A DNA stretch of 6,686 nt. It comes from Candidatus Faecivivens stercoravium (GTDB lineage: Bacteria; Bacillota; Clostridia; Oscillospirales; Ruminococcaceae). Position numbers and translations under genes: made by a program. The notes under the pieces were generated by a model. It was not told where the DNA came from and did not search any database. It saw only the letters and a program-made list of their open reading frames with translations. The stretch lies in contig DVHA01000222.1 in the NCBI GenBank assembly GCA_018712425.1, positions 1 to 6,686 of the forward strand, in the 5' to 3' direction. Below, piece by piece: positions 3,899-6,686 of the stretch (positions are counted from its first letter, which is position 1; each line of letters begins with the position of its first letter).

Positions 3899-5059
3899 GT
3901 GAAATTTATCCATATAGCCGACCTGCATTTGGGCAAGTCGATGTTTGACTATCCGCTGCTGCAGGACCAGAAGGCGGTGCTGGAGCAGGTGATCGGGTAC
4001 GCGGCGCAGTACGAAGTGGACGCGGTCGTCGCGGCGGGGGACCTGTACGACAAGCCGGTCCCGCCGGCCGAGGCGGTGACGGTGCTGGACGGGTTTATGA
4101 CAAGACTCTCCGAGATGGGGATCCCGCTTTTAATGGTAAGCGGCAACCACGACTCCCCCGAGCGGCTGGACTTCGGGAGCGCCCTGCTCTCCGGCCGGGG
4201 GGTCTATCTTGCCGGGGCCTTTAACGGCCTGCCGCGGAAGGTGACGCTGGGGCGTCCGGGGGACGAAGCCGACTTCTACCTCCTCCCGTTTGTCCGGCCG
4301 GGGAACGTCCGGGCCTGCTATCCGGAGGAGGAAATCCGCAGCTATGACGACGCGGTCCGGCTGGTGATGCGGCAGCTGGAACTGTCAAAAGACCGCCCGA
4401 GCGTCCTCGTCGCCCACCAGTTTGTCACCGCCGGCGGCTCTGCCCCCGATGCCGGCGGTTCGGAGCTTTTATCGATCGGCGGGACCGACAACGTCGACGT
4501 CTCCAACTTCCTGCCGTTCCAGTATGTGGCGCTGGGGCATATCCACCGCCCCCAGCGGCTGACGAGGGATTCGGTCCGGTACGCGGGGTCGCTCATGAAG
4601 TACTCCTTCAGCGAGAGCCGGGACCAGAAGTCGGCGGTGCTGGTGACCCTCCGGGGGATGGAGGAGCCGGACATCGCCCTCCTGCCCCTCCAGTCCCCCC
4701 ACGACCTCAGAGAGGTGCGGGGGCCGCTGGAAAAGCTCTTAAGCCCCGAGGTGGCGGCCGCCGGGAACCCGGAGGACTACCTCCATGTGACCCTGACCGA
4801 TTCAGAGCCGGTCGCCGACCCGATGCAGCGGCTGCGGCAGGTCTACCCGAACGTCATGCGGCTGGACTTCGCCGCCCTTGCCCCCGAATCGGAGGAAGGG
4901 GAGCTGTCGGCCGAAGAGGCAGCCCTCCGCAGCCCGGAGGAGCTGTTTAACAGCTTTTATGAACAGATGCAGGGGGTTAAGCTCTCCCCCGAGGAAGCGA
5001 TGCTCGTCCGGCTGACGATGGACGAGATCTGGGGAGAACCGGAAGGAGGACAGGTATGA
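3899..5059 (+). CDS. sbcD: SbcD, nuclease subunit of the SbcCD complex
   Basis: This is the Mre11-type manganese-dependent nuclease that pairs with the SbcC ATPase to trim DNA ends and open hairpin or cruciform DNA. Counted from the GTG (386 residues, normal family length), the metallophosphoesterase motifs are all present: DLHLG (D8, H10), GDLYD (D48), GNHD (N83, H84, D85), AHQF (H173) and ALGHIH (H214, H216). The C-terminal part after about residue 280 is the variable SbcC-contacting region, ending in helices rich in Glu. It is the first gene of an operon: its TGA overlaps the sbcC ATG as ATGA (5056-5059), and the AGGAGG for sbcC lies inside its end (5044-5049), pointing to translational coupling. 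Nothing about it looks broken. Confidence 0.96.
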   Translation: MKFIHIADLHLGKSMFDYPLLQDQKAVLEQVIGYAAQYEVDAVVAAGDLYDKPVPPAEAVTVLDGFMTRLSEMGIPLLMVSGNHDSPERLDFGSALLSGRGVYLAGAFNGLPRKVTLGRPGDEADFYLLPFVRPGNVRACYPEEEIRSYDDAVRLVMRQLELSKDRPSVLVAHQFVTAGGSAPDAGGSELLSIGGTDNVDVSNFLPFQYVALGHIHRPQRLTRDSVRYAGSLMKYSFSESRDQKSAVLVTLRGMEEPDIALLPLQSPHDLREVRGPLEKLLSPEVAAAGNPEDYLHVTLTDSEPVADPMQRLRQVYPNVMRLDFAALAPESEEGELSAEEAALRSPEELFNSFYEQMQGVKLSPEEAMLVRLTMDEIWGEPEGGQV

Positions 5060-6686
5060 GGCCGATTAAACTGACGATGACCGCCTTCGGGCCCTATGCC
5101 CGGGAGGCGGAGGTGGATTTCACCCGCTTTGGGGAGAAGGGGCTGTTTCTGATCACCGGGGACACCGGCGCCGGCAAGACCACCATCTTCGACGGCATCA
5201 CCTACGCCCTGTTCGGCGAGGCAAGCGGGAGCGTCCGGGAGCCGGACTCCCTCCGGAGCGGCTTTGCCTCCCCCGATTTGGAGACGAGCGTCACCCTCAC
5301 CTTCCGCTGCCGGGGGAGCGTCTACACCGTCACCCGTTCCCCCCGCTACGACCGCCCGAAGGCGCGGGGGGAGGGGATGACCACCCACCCGGCGGCGGCC
5401 GAGCTGCGGCTGCCGGACGGTAGCGTCCTGACGGCCATCAAGGCGGTCAATGAAAAGATTTACGAGATTGTCGGGCTTAATGCCCAGCAGTTTTCCCAGG
5501 TGGCGATGATCGCCCAGGGGGATTTCCAGAAACTCCTGCTGGCCGACTCGAAGGACCGGCAGAAGATCTTCTCGACCCTCTTCTCCACCGGCAATTTCGG
5601 CCGGTTTACCGACCGGCTCCGCACCCTCGAGGGCGAGGCCCGGGCCGAAAAGGAAAACCTCTCCCGGGAGATCCTCCTGACCCGGGCCCGGGCGGAGATC
5701 CCGGCGGCGGTGCTGGAGGAGGAAGCGGTGGGGAAACTCCGGGAGACCCCCTACGAGTGGGAAACGATGGAGGCGGCGCTCCAAAAGGCGGTTGACCTCG
5801 ACGCCGCCGCCGAGGAACGGCTTTCCGGGAACCTGAAGGAGAACGAAACCCGCCGGGCGGGGCTTTTGACCGCGATCCAGTCGGGGCGGGAGGTAAACGC
5901 GAGGCTCGCGGAACTTAGCCGGGTGCAGCAGGAACTGACCCTCCAGCAGGTCCGCGCCGCCGAGATGCGGGGGGCGGAGGAAGAACTGCGGCTTTCTGCC
6001 CTTGCCGAGACCGTCCGGCCGAAGGCCGACGCCTGCACCGCCGCCGTCCGGCAGAAGCGCGCCTGCGACGAGGCGGTGGCGGCCGGGGAGAAGCAGCTTG
6101 CCGATACATCCGCCGCCCTCGCAGCGGCGAAAAACGACCTGGCCCTCGAGGAAAAGAACCTCCCCCAGCAGGAGAAGCTGACCGGGGAGCTGCGGCTGCT
6201 CACCGAATCCCGCCCGCAGTACGAGAAGGTTTCGGCGGCCGAAACCGCCTGCAAACAGAAAAAAGCGGACGCCGAATCGAAGGAAAAGGCCCTCTCTTCC
6301 GCCCGAAACGCTTTGGACGGCGAAAAGGCAAGGCTTACGAACCTCCGGGCGGCCGAAGCCTCCCTCCGGGACGTCCCCCGGAAGCTCTCGGAGAATGAGG
6401 CGGCAGTGGAGAAGGCGTCCGAGCTGCAAAAGCGGATCGCCCAGATGCAGGCCGCCTACAAGACCTACCGGGAGACCGCCCGGGACCTCGGCCAGCGGCA
6501 GGCGGTCGCGAAGGCGGATCTGAAACGCTGGCAGGACGCCCAGGACGCCCTGAAGACCGTCCGCACCGCCTTTTACGCCCACCAGGCGGGCTTCCTTGCC
6601 GAGACGCTGCGGGAAGGGGAGCCCTGCCCGGTTTGCGGGTCAAGGGAACACCCCGCCCCCGCCCGGGTCCCGGCGGACGCCCCCAC
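5056..6686 (+). CDS. sbcC: SbcC, Rad50-like ATPase subunit of SbcCD (5' part, cut by window end)
   Basis: The frame opens with ATG overlapping the sbcD stop and stays open to the last base (543 complete codons). The N-terminal ATPase lobe shows Walker A GDTGAGKTT (35-43), followed by FDGITYALFGEASG, and a Q-loop region QFSQVAMIAQGDFQKLL with Gln at 154. From about 165 to 510 the sequence is Ala/Glu/Lys/Arg-rich coiled coil. The zinc-hook CPVCG (C524, C527) sits at the apex, about where it is expected in a protein of roughly 1000 residues; the return coil, signature motif and Walker B must lie beyond the window. Together with SbcD it forms the end-processing and hairpin-cleaving nuclease, with the ATPase controlling access to the nuclease. 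The start is supported by AGGAGG six bases upstream. Confidence 0.96.
   Translation, partial: MRPIKLTMTAFGPYAREAEVDFTRFGEKGLFLITGDTGAGKTTIFDGITYALFGEASGSVREPDSLRSGFASPDLETSVTLTFRCRGSVYTVTRSPRYDRPKARGEGMTTHPAAAELRLPDGSVLTAIKAVNEKIYEIVGLNAQQFSQVAMIAQGDFQKLLLADSKDRQKIFSTLFSTGNFGRFTDRLRTLEGEARAEKENLSREILLTRARAEIPAAVLEEEAVGKLRETPYEWETMEAALQKAVDLDAAAEERLSGNLKENETRRAGLLTAIQSGREVNARLAELSRVQQELTLQQVRAAEMRGAEEELRLSALAETVRPKADACTAAVRQKRACDEAVAAGEKQLADTSAALAAAKNDLALEEKNLPQQEKLTGELRLLTESRPQYEKVSAAETACKQKKADAESKEKALSSARNALDGEKARLTNLRAAEASLRDVPRKLSENEAAVEKASELQKRIAQMQAAYKTYRETARDLGQRQAVAKADLKRWQDAQDALKTVRTAFYAHQAGFLAETLREGEPCPVCGSREHPAPARVPADAP

Noticed and set aside
4957..6582. A 541-codon open frame on the minus strand
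   Set aside because: It is antisense to sbcC, whose plus-strand frame has Walker A, Q-loop and zinc-hook motifs. The long open antisense frame comes from GC-rich third positions; its translation has no recognisable domain.

Overview
The window looks like chromosomal DNA from a GC-rich, low-complexity-linker-bearing Clostridia bacterium, plausibly a gut Oscillospiraceae/Ruminococcaceae relative. This is inferred from the PdaA-like and S11 carboxypeptidase sequences, Gram-positive ribosome binding sites, sigma-A-type promoters and strong G/C preference at third codon positions. No rRNA or other taxonomic marker is present, so the placement is tentative.

Layout from left to right. (1) The 3' end of a plus-strand gene (1-165), possibly a GNAT-like acetyltransferase, whose stop codon lies in the loop of a strong terminator hairpin. 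(2) A convergent minus-strand gene (291-1958) for a membrane-anchored D-Ala-D-Ala carboxypeptidase with a Ser/Gly/Glu linker and a basic cytoplasmic tail; its TATAAT promoter is at 2015-2043. (3) An intergenic region (1959-2412) with a long bidirectional terminator flanked by two arrays of tiny hairpins. (4) A minus-strand lipoprotein/polysaccharide deacetylase locus (2413-3473). It is split into two reading frames at a run of nine A (coding strand); one extra A, or a -1 ribosomal slip, would join them into a 353-residue lipid-anchored PdaA-type enzyme. (5) A divergent intergenic region (3474-3898) with two more hairpin arrays around an AT-rich core, then a clear promoter. (6) A plus-strand sbcD-sbcC operon with ATGA overlap, sbcC running off the window just after its zinc hook.

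The carboxypeptidase and deacetylase both act on peptidoglycan outside the membrane and are likely functionally related (cell wall or spore cortex remodelling). SbcCD is the Mre11-Rad50-type nuclease that processes DNA ends and hairpins.

The most unusual content is the set of 23 short palindromes that fill every intergenic region. Stems vary but stay self-complementary. Loops are three bases, nearly always GNA (GCA, GAA, GGA) when read on one strand, and closed by C-G. The hairpins are separated by a linker whose sequence is fixed within a region but differs between regions (ATTTCAC, ATATCAC, CTTCATG). In two of the three regions the array flips orientation about a central element. I know no standard name for this arrangement; the A9-split deacetylase is the second point worth a close look.
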